Source: Anderseniella sp963787895 (lineage in GTDB: Bacteria; Pseudomonadota; Alphaproteobacteria; Rhizobiales; Aestuariivirgaceae). From it: 64,000 bases of DNA. Location of the stretch: NCBI GenBank assembly GCA_963787895.1, contig CAWBEX010000001.1, positions 1-64,000 of the forward strand, given 5' to 3'. How positions within the stretch are numbered: the first letter of the stretch is position 1; each line of letters begins with the position of its first letter. Under the pieces are notes generated by a model that was not told where the DNA came from, did no database searches, and worked only from the letters and a program-made list of their open reading frames with translations. Of this stretch, positions 6,722 to 15,899 are shown piece after piece. Position numbers and translations under genes: made by a program.

Positions 6722-9646
6722 ATGGCCGAAACCAAACGCATAATTTCCGTTCAGGGCGCGCGTGAGCACAACCTCAAGAACGTTTCAATCGAACTGCCGC
6801 GCGACAAGCTGATAGTGTTCACAGGACTGTCAGGCTCAGGCAAGTCGTCACTGGCGTTTGATACGATCTACGCGGAAGGTCAACGGCGCTATGTCGAAAG
6901 CCTTTCGGCATATGCGCGCCAGTTTCTGGAAATGATGCAGAAGCCGGACGTGGATCAGATAGATGGCCTCTCACCTGCCATTTCCATTGAGCAGAAAACG
7001 ACCAGCAAGAATCCCCGCTCCACTGTTGGCACCGTCACCGAGATTTACGACTATATGCGGTTGCTGTTTGCGCGGGTAGGCATTGCCTATTCACCGGCAA
7101 CCGGGTTGCCGATACAGAGCCAGACGGTAACACAGATGGTGGACCGGGTGATGGAGCTGGATGAAGGCGTGCGGGCGTACCTGCTTGCCCCGATCATCCG
7201 CGGGCGCAAGGGTGAGTACAAGAAAGAATTCGCCGACCTGATGAAGAAGGGTTTTCAGCGGGTGAAGGTGGATGGAACTTTCCACGAGATCGCAGACGTT
7301 CCGGCGCTGGACAAGAAGTACAAGCACGACATTGACGTGGTGGTGGACCGGATTGTGGTGCGCGATGACATTGCCACGCGGCTGGCTGACAGCTTCGAGA
7401 CAGCGCTGAAACTTTCAGACGGGCTTGCAGTGGTTGAGTTTGCCGACAAGCCACTGGCCGAGGCAGACACATCTGCCGGAGGCAGCGCCAACAAGTCACT
7501 CAACGAAACGCATGAGCGGATCACATTCTCGGAGAAGTTTGCTTGCCCCGTCTCGGGCTTCACGATCGATGAGGTGGAGCCGCGATTATTCTCGTTCAAC
7601 AACCCTTTTGGAGCCTGTCCCAGCTGTGATGGGCTAGGCACGGAACTGCGGTTCGAGGCCGATCTTGTGGTGCCGGACAAGACGTTGTCCATGCGCCAGG
7701 GGGCAATCGTACCGTGGGCCAAGACCGGCAGCACTTCGCCCTACTACACGCAGACGCTGGACGCAATTTGCAAGCACTACAAGGCAAACATGTCGACGCC
7801 TTGGGAAGAGCTGGACGAGAAAGTTCAGTCCGCAATTCTGCTCGGCACCGGCGAGGAAGAGATCACGTTTGTCTACGACGATGGCCTTCGCTCATACAAG
7901 ACCAAGAAGCCGTTTGAAGGTGTAATAGGCAATATCGAGCGGCGCTGGCGGGAGACGGATTCGAGCTGGGTGCGCGAAGAGCTGGCGCAGTTTCAGTCGG
8001 ACCATCCATGCCAGGCGTGTGGCGGCTACCGGCTGAAACCGCAGGCGCTGGCGGTCAGGATTGACGGTCTGCACATTGCGCAGGTGTCCCTGATGTCGAT
8101 CAAGGCCGCCAATGAGTGGTTCAATGCCCTGCCCGGCAAACTAACAGACAAGGAAATGGAAATTGCCGCGCGCATCCTGAAGGAAATTCGCGAACGGCTG
8201 AAGTTTCTTGTCGATGTGGGGCTGGACTATCTCGACCTGTCGCGCAAATCGGGAACTCTGTCTGGCGGCGAAAGCCAACGTATACGGCTTGCCTCGCAAA
8301 TCGGTTCCGGGTTGACGGGCGTTCTGTATGTGCTCGACGAGCCTTCCATAGGCCTGCATCAGCGAGACAATGCCCGATTGCTGGAAACGCTGATTCACCT
8401 GCGCGACATCGGTAACACGGTCATTGTCGTGGAGCATGATGAAGACGCAATACACACTGCCGACTACGTGGTGGACATTGGCCCCGGAGCCGGCATCCAT
8501 GGCGGCAAGGTTGTGGCAGAGGGCACACCAGCAGAGGTGATGGCCAACAAGGCATCGATAACCGGAAAGTACCTGACCGGGGAGATGGCTGTGCCGGTGC
8601 CTTCCAACCGGCGCAAACCAAACAAGAAGCGTATGGTCAAAGTGTCCGGTGCACGGGCCAACAACCTCAAGAATGTTTCGGCAGAGATCCCGCTCGGATT
8701 GTTCACCTGTGTTACCGGCGTGTCCGGTGGGGGCAAGTCAACCTTGCTGATCGACACGGTGTACCAGGCAGCAGCCCGCAAGCTGATGAAGGCACGGGCC
8801 ATTCCGGCAGAGCATGACAAGATCGAGGGGCTGGAGCTGCTCGACAAGATCATCGACATCGACCAATCGCCTATCGGGCGCACGCCCAGGTCCAATCCGG
8901 CCACCTACACCGGCGCGTTCACCCCCATCCGCGACTGGTTTGCAGGACTGCCGGAAGCCAAGACGCGCGGATATGGCCCTGGACGATTTTCCTTCAACGT
9001 GAAGGGCGGGCGATGCGAGACCTGTCAGGGCGATGGGGTCATCAAGATTGAGATGCATTTCCTGCCGGATGTGTACGTCACATGCGATGCGTGCCACGGC
9101 AAACGCTATAACCGCGAGACGCTGGAAATCAGGTTCAAGGACAAGTCGATTGCCGACATTCTGGACATGACAGTCGCCGAAGGTGCTGACTTCTTCCGCG
9201 CTGTGCCTTCTGTGCGAGACAAACTGGTGACGCTTGAGCGGGTCGGCCTGGGCTATATCAAGGTGGGCCAACAGGCGACAACGTTGTCTGGCGGTGAAGC
9301 ACAGCGTGTCAAGCTGGCCAAGGAGCTTTCAAAGCGCGCAACGGGGCGCACCCTGTACCTGCTGGATGAGCCAACAACCGGGTTGCATTTCCACGATGTA
9401 GCCAAGCTGCTGGAAGTTCTGCATGAGCTTGTCGAGCACGGCAACACTGTCGTGGTCATCGAGCACAATCTGGAGGTTATCAAGACAGCCGACTGGGTCA
9501 TTGACCTGGGACCAGAGGGCGGCGATGGCGGCGGCGAAATTATCGCTGCAGGCACACCTGAAGATGTTGCGGCGGTCAAACATTCTTACACCGGGCAGTA
9601 CCTGGCGCCGGTTCTCGCCCGCGGGAAAAAGCAGGCGGCAGAGTAG
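6722..9646 (+). CDS. uvrA: Excinuclease ABC subunit A
   Basis: 974 residues, the usual alphaproteobacterial length. It is the damage-recognition ATPase of nucleotide excision repair and loads UvrB onto lesions. Both ABC modules are complete: Walker A GLSGSGKSS at ~35-43 and GVSGGGKST in the second half, two signature motifs (LSGGESQRIRLA and LSGGEAQRVKLA), and two Walker B/D-loops ending in LDEPSIGLH and LDEPTTGLH. The C-terminal zinc finger reads CETCQGDG...CDACHGKR. In the first insertion domain the opening finger is CPVSG, with one Cys instead of the E. coli pair, a form common in this class. The gene stands alone, divergent from the DUF1097-GFA gene, with a candidate LexA box in front. 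Confidence 0.98.
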   Translation: MAETKRIISVQGAREHNLKNVSIELPRDKLIVFTGLSGSGKSSLAFDTIYAEGQRRYVESLSAYARQFLEMMQKPDVDQIDGLSPAISIEQKTTSKNPRSTVGTVTEIYDYMRLLFARVGIAYSPATGLPIQSQTVTQMVDRVMELDEGVRAYLLAPIIRGRKGEYKKEFADLMKKGFQRVKVDGTFHEIADVPALDKKYKHDIDVVVDRIVVRDDIATRLADSFETALKLSDGLAVVEFADKPLAEADTSAGGSANKSLNETHERITFSEKFACPVSGFTIDEVEPRLFSFNNPFGACPSCDGLGTELRFEADLVVPDKTLSMRQGAIVPWAKTGSTSPYYTQTLDAICKHYKANMSTPWEELDEKVQSAILLGTGEEEITFVYDDGLRSYKTKKPFEGVIGNIERRWRETDSSWVREELAQFQSDHPCQACGGYRLKPQALAVRIDGLHIAQVSLMSIKAANEWFNALPGKLTDKEMEIAARILKEIRERLKFLVDVGLDYLDLSRKSGTLSGGESQRIRLASQIGSGLTGVLYVLDEPSIGLHQRDNARLLETLIHLRDIGNTVIVVEHDEDAIHTADYVVDIGPGAGIHGGKVVAEGTPAEVMANKASITGKYLTGEMAVPVPSNRRKPNKKRMVKVSGARANNLKNVSAEIPLGLFTCVTGVSGGGKSTLLIDTVYQAAARKLMKARAIPAEHDKIEGLELLDKIIDIDQSPIGRTPRSNPATYTGAFTPIRDWFAGLPEAKTRGYGPGRFSFNVKGGRCETCQGDGVIKIEMHFLPDVYVTCDACHGKRYNRETLEIRFKDKSIADILDMTVAEGADFFRAVPSVRDKLVTLERVGLGYIKVGQQATTLSGGEAQRVKLAKELSKRATGRTLYLLDEPTTGLHFHDVAKLLEVLHELVEHGNTVVVIEHNLEVIKTADWVIDLGPEGGDGGGEIIAAGTPEDVAAVKHSYTGQYLAPVLARGKKQAAE

Positions 9647-9822
9647 ATAACTCCCGTCAGGTCAGCGTGACGACGAAGGCAGCATCGGCCTGGACTATCA
9701 GTGTGCCAGCGTCTTGGACTTGATGCACCAACTTCATGCTCACCATGATTGCAGCTCATGGCTAGGGCTGCTAGTTTGCTACAAACAGTTGCCCTCCTCA
9801 TAAATGACGACAAGTTTTCCTC

Positions 9823-10737
9823 ATGGCTATCGCGCTGCGCAAGAACCTGCCTCCAACCAATGCACTACTGGTTTTCGAAGCTGCCGGGCGGCACATGAAC
9901 TTTACCCGTGCAGCAAAGGAACTGGACGTGACGCAATCTGCCGTGAGCCGCCAGATACAGCTGCTTGAGGAGTATCTGGGCCTGTCATTGTTTCACCGCC
10001 AGTCTCGCGGGTTGTCGCTGACTCCGGAAGGCGAGCGACTACATCGGGCAGTAGGCATGGGGCTTGAGCATATCGCCAATGTGGCAACAGACTTACGGCG
10101 GCACCGGGACCCGGGCGAATTGACGGTCGCCACGTCTGTGACATTTGCTTCCTATTGGTTGATGGCACGGATTGCGAAGTTTCGCGCGTCTCACCCGGAA
10201 ATCGACATTCGCCTTGTGGCGTCCGCCCCGGTCTATGACCTGACCAGCGAAGGTGTGGACATTGCAGTACGCTATGGTGCCGGCGAATGGCCGGCGGTCA
10301 CCGCAACCAGGCTCTTTGACAATGAGATCTGGCCCGTTTGCTCGCCGCGCTACCTGGAAAAATCAGGTCCCATCAAAGACAAGTCAGACCTGTTGCGGCA
10401 CTCGTTGCTGCATCTGTCGAAGTTTGACCGCAACTGGGTGACCTGGGAGAGTTTTCTGGAGAGCATTGGTGTTGCCGGTGAAACTTCGGGGCGCGGGCTG
10501 ACATTTGACAACTACCTTGTACTGATACAGTCAACACTCAGGGGTGAAGGCATTGCCCTGTGCGGACGCAGGCTAGCGGAAGATTTCATCGAGCAAGGCG
10601 ACCTTGTGCGTCCTATCGAGGCGGCGCTGGAGTCAGATCTGGGATTCTGGTTGCTCAGACCAAAAGAAGGCACAATGTCGGCTCAGGCACGCCAGTTTCA
10701 CGACTGGATCCTGGAAGAAGCGCGCAAACCGACCTGA
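9823..10737 (+). CDS. LysR-family transcriptional regulator (GcvA-like)
   Basis: 304 residues. The N-terminal winged helix-turn-helix (residues ~10-68; ALLVFEAAGRHMNFTRAAKEL then TQSAVSRQIQLLEE) is followed by a type 2 periplasmic-binding effector domain from ~95. The NALLVFEAAGRH start and the SEGVDIAVRYGAGEWP segment are typical of the GcvA/AmpR subgroup. No divergent target gene flanks it: uvrA lies upstream on the same strand and the hydrolase gene starts 15 bases downstream, which makes the hydrolase its most likely partner or operon mate. The ligand is unknown. Confidence 0.88.
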   Translation: MAIALRKNLPPTNALLVFEAAGRHMNFTRAAKELDVTQSAVSRQIQLLEEYLGLSLFHRQSRGLSLTPEGERLHRAVGMGLEHIANVATDLRRHRDPGELTVATSVTFASYWLMARIAKFRASHPEIDIRLVASAPVYDLTSEGVDIAVRYGAGEWPAVTATRLFDNEIWPVCSPRYLEKSGPIKDKSDLLRHSLLHLSKFDRNWVTWESFLESIGVAGETSGRGLTFDNYLVLIQSTLRGEGIALCGRRLAEDFIEQGDLVRPIEAALESDLGFWLLRPKEGTMSAQARQFHDWILEEARKPT

Positions 10738-10752
10738 CACTTCCGGCGGAGC

Positions 10753-11748
10753 ATGAGACAGAAGCATATCATTTTCGTGCATGGACGTTCCATCAAACCA
10801 TCTGCTTCCCGCAAGAAGCGGTTGATTCAGGATGCACTGATGCACGGATTGCATGCAGCATCGCCGCAGGCGGCACGATTGATCGCCAAGGGAAAGGTGA
10901 AGTGTTCCTTCGCTTATTACGGCGACATCAACAACTCCATCATGGCCACTCACGACGCCGACATTGCGGCCCGTCTCACTGCGGCAAACAACGCAACCTA
11001 TGGCGGCGATCCCTGCCTGCCCTATGCACCTTACGCAAAGAGCCTGCGACAGCTGCTTGCAATCGGAACCTTTGACAAGGCGGCGTACGATCTCGTGGTT
11101 TCGCAGTACAAGAACCAGAAGTATCTGGATAACGTAGCGCGCGTGTTCAGCCGATTCCTGTCGGTAATGACGCGCAACAAGGCAAACGAGATTGTATTGG
11201 CACGCAGTTCAGAAGACATGTCTGCCTATCTGATGAGCCGCAAGGTTGGATCGGACATTCGCGAGCGCCTGCAAGGCCCGCTGCGCCGGGCCATCAACGC
11301 CAAAGATGACATCTGCATTGTAAGTCACTCCATGGGCTGTGTGGTGGCTTACGACGTGTTGTGGAAGCTGTCCCAGATGCGCGAATACCAGTCATTGCGG
11401 CGCAAGTCACCAAAGGTGTCGTTGTGGCTCACACTGGGCTGCCCACTGGGCGAAGCGGGCGTGCGTGGCAACCTCTATGATGCACGCGAACATGCCGGAG
11501 GCCGGTTCCCGAAGTCCATAGTCCAACACTGGGTCAACGTTACAGCTTATGACGACTTCATTGCGCACAATCCGGATATGGCCGACGACTTCGCGGAAAT
11601 GCTGGAGTATGGCTATGTGGAGTCGATCACCGACTTGCGGATGTACAATTGCTGGGTTCACCACAACACCTCAAACCCGCACAAGCTGTACGGATATCTG
11701 GCAAATCAGGTAGTGGCAGATCAACTGGCACAGTGGATCAATAGGTGA
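10753..11748 (+). CDS. Alpha/beta-hydrolase-fold protein
   Basis: 331 residues. The N-terminal strand IIFVHGR supplies an oxyanion-hole motif, and VSHSMGC at about residue 192 is the nucleophile elbow with Ser. These support a serine hydrolase (lipase/esterase-like) without a signal peptide. Asp and His candidates occur in the C-terminal third (for example the HHNTSNPHKLYGY segment). The reaction is unknown. It begins 15 bases after the LysR gene and its end overlaps the convergent porin gene by 11 bases. Confidence 0.65.
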   Translation: MRQKHIIFVHGRSIKPSASRKKRLIQDALMHGLHAASPQAARLIAKGKVKCSFAYYGDINNSIMATHDADIAARLTAANNATYGGDPCLPYAPYAKSLRQLLAIGTFDKAAYDLVVSQYKNQKYLDNVARVFSRFLSVMTRNKANEIVLARSSEDMSAYLMSRKVGSDIRERLQGPLRRAINAKDDICIVSHSMGCVVAYDVLWKLSQMREYQSLRRKSPKVSLWLTLGCPLGEAGVRGNLYDAREHAGGRFPKSIVQHWVNVTAYDDFIAHNPDMADDFAEMLEYGYVESITDLRMYNCWVHHNTSNPHKLYGYLANQVVADQLAQWINR

Positions 11749-13093
11749 AAATCACCAACGCCTCGACAACGCCATTCAAGTCATCGGTGCCGAACACCTG
11801 GTTCGCCGCCGCGTTGGGAACGGCAACTCCGGCTACAGCACCCACATAGAGCTGATCATTGACCTGCCAGTCCAAATAAACATTCACTTCATCAGCGAAG
11901 TTGGTGTCAGTAACAGCCGTCCCGTAATAGCTCTTCTTGTCCAGATCGAAGTGGTAATAGATGATACCAGCGCCAATTTCATCCGTGGGTTGAAACGCAA
12001 GCTTCACCTGGTGGGCAATCTCGTTGGAGTTGAACAGCATGTATTCGCCGACGACTTCACCCTGAAACCAGCTGCCCCAACCGCCGCCTGCTCCGTAGAA
12101 CAACGGATCAAAAGCGTTGTTCACCCCGTCGTCGTCGTTGTCGTCACCGGAGTATCTTGAATAGCGATAACTCAGCGTTGGCGACCAGGGCAGGTCTGCA
12201 AAGTTGTATGCAATCTGTGCAAACAGCCCATAGGCATCCCGGTCGCCCTCGTCCGAAGTGCCGAATTCATATGCAAACTCGCCAGACAGTGTCAGATTGT
12301 CGACGGGCGTCTTGATTTCGCGCGCCCGCACGGAGACGATGTTAAGGCCAGCGCGATCTAAACTGTTACCGGCATCAGTATCAGCGACAGCGCCACCCAG
12401 AATGCCAACTGTGCCAAAGTCGAAGGTGTATGCCACATCGCCACCAGCAAACAGGGTACGGCCGGTGTCGATGTCGGAGCGCATTGCAAAGCCAGTCAGC
12501 GCCCAGTTAGCATTTTCCGCCTTGAACGTTGTGCCATAGTCAAACGCGTTGCGTGGCGCTGCGAAGTAGGCGCCATCCCGGCCTGCATCAAAGTTGCCGT
12601 CCCAGATAAGAAACCCGTCGTCAATCTGGACCTTTTGCTTGCCAAAGCTGAAATCATAGCTCCAGCCACCGGCGTCCTTGCCGCCACCAGATTGGGTCCG
12701 CAGGCCGAAATATGCCTGATCGAGGTCGATGGTGCCCGAACCATCGCGGGTGTAACCAGCCTGATCACCTTCGCCCAACGTCGCCTGGCCAATGCCTGCA
12801 ACCAGGGCATAAAGCTCGGTGTCGGGGGCAATCTTCAATTTTGCGCCTATAGTGGGGCGTGCATAGGTTTCACCGAACACCGTGTCGCCGGTGTTGACGC
12901 CACTATCAAGATCAACCCGCCCTGAACCGAAGTTTGCACCGGGGCTGGCGACAATAGCAGCACCCAGTTCGACGCCAATGTCGATACTCAGATTCCCATT
13001 GACATAAACATCTTCAGCCGCAGAGGCCGGAGAGAATGAAATGGAAACGAATGAAACAGCAACAACACACAGTCCGGTGAAAATGCGCGACAT
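11738..13093 (-). CDS. Outer-membrane beta-barrel porin (alginate-export-like)
   Basis: 451 residues with a signal peptide ending near PASAAED (residue ~26). The rest alternates polar and hydrophobic residues in amphipathic strands, is rich in Gly, Asp, Tyr and Phe, and ends in an aromatic residue (VIFTY), as outer-membrane barrels do for BAM recognition. Strand patterns such as YAFGE-type turns, DLDQAYFGLRTQ and FSFGKQKVQIDDGFLIWDG resemble AlgE/alginate-export porins; the name does not establish alginate as substrate. A run of acidic residues (DDNDDDG) marks a probable extracellular, possibly calcium-binding, loop. The gene is monocistronic and converges on the hydrolase. Confidence 0.75.
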   Translation of the reverse strand: MSRIFTGLCVVAVSFVSISFSPASAAEDVYVNGNLSIDIGVELGAAIVASPGANFGSGRVDLDSGVNTGDTVFGETYARPTIGAKLKIAPDTELYALVAGIGQATLGEGDQAGYTRDGSGTIDLDQAYFGLRTQSGGGKDAGGWSYDFSFGKQKVQIDDGFLIWDGNFDAGRDGAYFAAPRNAFDYGTTFKAENANWALTGFAMRSDIDTGRTLFAGGDVAYTFDFGTVGILGGAVADTDAGNSLDRAGLNIVSVRAREIKTPVDNLTLSGEFAYEFGTSDEGDRDAYGLFAQIAYNFADLPWSPTLSYRYSRYSGDDNDDDGVNNAFDPLFYGAGGGWGSWFQGEVVGEYMLFNSNEIAHQVKLAFQPTDEIGAGIIYYHFDLDKKSYYGTAVTDTNFADEVNVYLDWQVNDQLYVGAVAGVAVPNAAANQVFGTDDLNGVVEALVIFTY

Positions 13094-13199
13094 GCCTGCT
13101 GACTTTCAAATTGACATCGCCGTTCTGTAATATGGACAACATGAAGCACTGAATCTGGCAAGTGGAATTTTCAACTCACCGATGGTAGTAGTCCGCTGT

Positions 13200-14624
13200 A
13201 TGAGTGCAGGATTACTTCACATAGTCGGCGGTGGCATGGCAGGAGCGGAGGCGGCTTGGCAGGCAGCCAGTGCTGACATAAAGGTAATTATCCACGAAAT
13301 GCGACCGGTTCGAAGCACTGACGCGCATCAAACCGATGGGCTGGCCGAACTGGTGTGTTCGAATTCCTTCCGGTCCGATGATGATGAGCACAATGCTGTT
13401 GGACTTCTGCATTGGGAGATGCGGGCGGCCAACTCGCTGATCATGGCGATGGGTGACAGGCATAAACTTCCGGCCGGCGGAGCGCTGGCTGTGGACAGAG
13501 ATGCGTTTTCGGCTGATGTGACGGCAACACTCGCGGCACACCCCAATATCAGTATCTCACGAGAGGAAGTTGCAGGCCTTCCTCCTGAAGACTGGGGGCA
13601 CTGCATTATCGCGACTGGCCCGCTCACCTCACCAGCTCTGGCGCAAGACATTCAAAGAGTGACGGGCGATGAGGGCCTTGCCTTCTTCGACGCGATTGCA
13701 CCCATCATTTACAAGGACAGCATTGATTTCGACAAGGCTTGGTACCAGTCACGCTATGACAAGGCCGGCCCTGGCGGCACGGGGGCCGACTACATCAACT
13801 GCCCCATGAACAAGGAGCAGTACGACCGTTTCATCCGTGATCTGATCGAGGGGGACAAGGCCGACTTCAAGGAATGGGAGCAGAACACCCCCTACTTTGA
13901 CGGTTGCCTACCGATCGAAGTGATGGCGGAGCGCGGGCCTGAGACACTGCGCCATGGACCCATGAAACCAATGGGACTGACCAACCGGCACAAACCGGAT
14001 GAAAAGCCTTATGCTGTGGTGCAGCTTCGCCAGGACAATGCGTTGGGTACGCTGTACAACATGGTCGGTTTCCAAACCAAATTGAAGTACGCCGAGCAGG
14101 TGCGGGTGCTGCGTGCCATCCCGGGGTTAGAGCAAGCTGAATTTGCCCGTTTGGGTGGCCTGCACCGTAACACCTTCATCAACTCACCAAACCTGCTGGA
14201 TGCCTCACTGCGGTTGAAAGCCATGCCACGGCTTCGTTTTGCCGGGCAGATAACGGGTGTGGAAGGATATGTTGAAAGCGCGGCCATGGGTCTCATGGCA
14301 GGGCGCATGGCAGCAGCTGAGCTTGCCGGAGGCATACTGCCTGCTCCACCTGCAACCACGGCACACGGCGCACTGATATCACATATCACAGGCGGGCATA
14401 TTGGGGATGAAAGCGGCGAGATGACAACCAAGGCGCGCTCCTTCCAGCCGATGAATGTGAATTTTGGACTGTTTCCTGAAGTTGAGCTGCCACGTGATGC
14501 CAACGGCAAACGCCCGCGCGGCAAGGCAAAGAAACCGGCGCGGCAAACTGCCTACACCAGCCGTGCCAAACAACACTTTGCGCAGTGGCTGGACCGACAG
14601 TCGTTAAGTGAGGCCGCGCAGTGA
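13200..14624 (+). CDS. trmFO: Methylenetetrahydrofolate--tRNA-(uracil-5-)-methyltransferase
   Basis: 474 residues. TrmFO makes 5-methyluridine at tRNA position 54, using methylenetetrahydrofolate and FAD. The N-terminal LLHIVGGGMAGAEAA dinucleotide-binding motif, the CSNSFRSDD block, the DYINCPMNKEQY block and the C-terminal FAD segment RFAGQITGVEGYVESAAMGLMAG are all diagnostic. I start at 13200 (MSAGLLHIVGGG); an in-frame ATG at 13182 would add six residues and neither has a strong ribosome-binding site. It faces the Sec operon's last gene tail to tail. Confidence 0.95.
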   Translation: MSAGLLHIVGGGMAGAEAAWQAASADIKVIIHEMRPVRSTDAHQTDGLAELVCSNSFRSDDDEHNAVGLLHWEMRAANSLIMAMGDRHKLPAGGALAVDRDAFSADVTATLAAHPNISISREEVAGLPPEDWGHCIIATGPLTSPALAQDIQRVTGDEGLAFFDAIAPIIYKDSIDFDKAWYQSRYDKAGPGGTGADYINCPMNKEQYDRFIRDLIEGDKADFKEWEQNTPYFDGCLPIEVMAERGPETLRHGPMKPMGLTNRHKPDEKPYAVVQLRQDNALGTLYNMVGFQTKLKYAEQVRVLRAIPGLEQAEFARLGGLHRNTFINSPNLLDASLRLKAMPRLRFAGQITGVEGYVESAAMGLMAGRMAAAELAGGILPAPPATTAHGALISHITGGHIGDESGEMTTKARSFQPMNVNFGLFPEVELPRDANGKRPRGKAKKPARQTAYTSRAKQHFAQWLDRQSLSEAAQ

Positions 14625-14646
14625 CGCAGACTGGTGTTGTGGCTGG

Positions 14647-15504
14647 TCAGAATGATTCCGAATGAACTGCCCTGAGCAGACGAAGTTGCCGGAGCCATTG
14701 CGGTGATACCGAAACCTTTTCCAACATTTTTTGACGCTGTGAGCGAAGCTTCCTTAGGTAAGCAGGCACCAATGCTGCCGGCAGGTATGCGCCAAGCGCC
14801 GGTTCCGGGATTGTGTGCTGGCCAGCGCGGGCGCTTTCGAGGCATTTTTGTGCATGGTCGCACAGTTGCAGCAGTGTCAATTCAAGCCCTGCTCCGCCAC
14901 GATTGGCCAGGACATGTGAAGGTGAAAGCGAGTGCCTGTCGAGAATGGCAGCCGGTATGTAGCACTGCCCTCTGGCTCGGTGCACGGGCAGCGACCGCAG
15001 TAACCCGGTCAAACCGATTGCAACCCCTGCATACCCAGAGGTTTCAGCGCACTGAAGTGCATCATAACCGGCTAGCACCAGAGCCGACATCTGCACCAGG
15101 GCAGACGACGTTTCACCAAGATAGCCCTCCAGCGAGTTGAGGTCGGGCATAGGATCATCGAACAGGTCGAACCGCCTGGCCTCGATCATGTGCTTGAGCG
15201 TGTGGCGCGGCAAGTCGCCAGCCTCGACAGCGCGCGCCAGAGCTTGCGGAACCGGTGCGTCGACGGTTTGCCCGACATAGATCGCGTCGACCACGTCGTC
15301 CCACCAAGCCAGCCTGACTTCACCAGCCGCTGGGTCGCTCACCCGATCCCGCACCTGGGCCAATTCGGAGTTGAAGGCATACAAGGCTGCGACCAGACCA
15401 CGCTTTTCTGCGGGCAACAACAACGTACACAAATATCGATCACGATCAGTTTGCCGCAATTCCGAAAGCAAATGCTGTTCCAGCTGCTCAGGGAACGGGG
15501 TCAT
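14647..15504 (-). CDS. Squalene/phytoene synthase-family protein (NDUFAF6-like)
   Basis: 285 residues of the trans-isoprenyl diphosphate synthase head-to-head fold: DRDRYLCTLLLP, ALYAFNSELAQVRDRV, RLAWWDDVVDAI. The two DxxxD metal clusters of true squalene or phytoene synthases are not evident (first region RDRVSD), so it is more like the NDUFAF6 branch, which helps assemble respiratory complex I in mitochondria and has bacterial relatives of unknown role. Its ATG overlaps the stop of the Mth938-like gene (ATGA), and NDUFAF3 (Mth938) and NDUFAF6 are both complex I assembly factors in mitochondria, so the pairing may be functional. Confidence 0.8.
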   Translation of the reverse strand: MTPFPEQLEQHLLSELRQTDRDRYLCTLLLPAEKRGLVAALYAFNSELAQVRDRVSDPAAGEVRLAWWDDVVDAIYVGQTVDAPVPQALARAVEAGDLPRHTLKHMIEARRFDLFDDPMPDLNSLEGYLGETSSALVQMSALVLAGYDALQCAETSGYAGVAIGLTGLLRSLPVHRARGQCYIPAAILDRHSLSPSHVLANRGGAGLELTLLQLCDHAQKCLESARAGQHTIPEPALGAYLPAALVPAYLRKLRSQRQKMLEKVSVSPQWLRQLRLLRAVHSESF

Positions 15505-15899
15505 AGCCGCTGCCTGTGATGGTCGACAGCAATCAGGGCGCAGGCCACGTCCCTGCCCTCCTGCAGCAAGACGTTGTAGGTTCGCACAGCGGCACCAGTG
15601 GTCATTGGCTCAAGCCCGACCTGGGCTTCGACGAACGCCTTGCGTACAATGCTTGAGGGAAACAGCTGGGTATTGCCTGTCCCCAGCAGAACAAACCCGA
15701 TGCGGGCCTTTTCCGCCAACACCGCGGCAAAATCCTCAAGGCAGATGGCAGCGGGGTCAGTTACCGGCCAGTTGTGAACACCGGACGGCAGGCACAGGAT
15801 GGAACCTTTGTGAGACATGTCCCGAAACCGGAACCCGCCATCGCCATAGGCATCAATGGCAACTCTTTCCGGCAAAAAGGCTGGCGCCTTGCTTATCAA
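15501..15899 (-). CDS. Mth938-like (NDUFAF3/DUF498) protein
   Basis: About 132 residues of the Mth938 fold: FRFRDMSHKGSILCLPSGVHNW in the N-terminal half, then IGFVLLGTGNTQLFPSS and the MTTGAAVRTYNVLLQEGRDVACALIAV end. The family includes mitochondrial NDUFAF3, a complex I assembly factor; the bacterial role is not established, but it is commonly encoded after secDF in alphaproteobacteria. The frame has no ATG after the secF stop. A TTG at 15899-15897 overlaps that stop (TTGA) and is the most economical start; it is inferred. The end overlaps the next gene by ATGA, indicating translational coupling through the operon. Confidence 0.85.
   Translation of the reverse strand: MISKAPAFLPERVAIDAYGDGGFRFRDMSHKGSILCLPSGVHNWPVTDPAAICLEDFAAVLAEKARIGFVLLGTGNTQLFPSSIVRKAFVEAQVGLEPMTTGAAVRTYNVLLQEGRDVACALIAVDHHRQRL

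Noticed and set aside
14647..15504. A true phytoene or squalene synthase indicating carotenoid or hopanoid synthesis
   Set aside because: The catalytic DxxxD motifs are not evident and no carotenoid or hopanoid genes are nearby.
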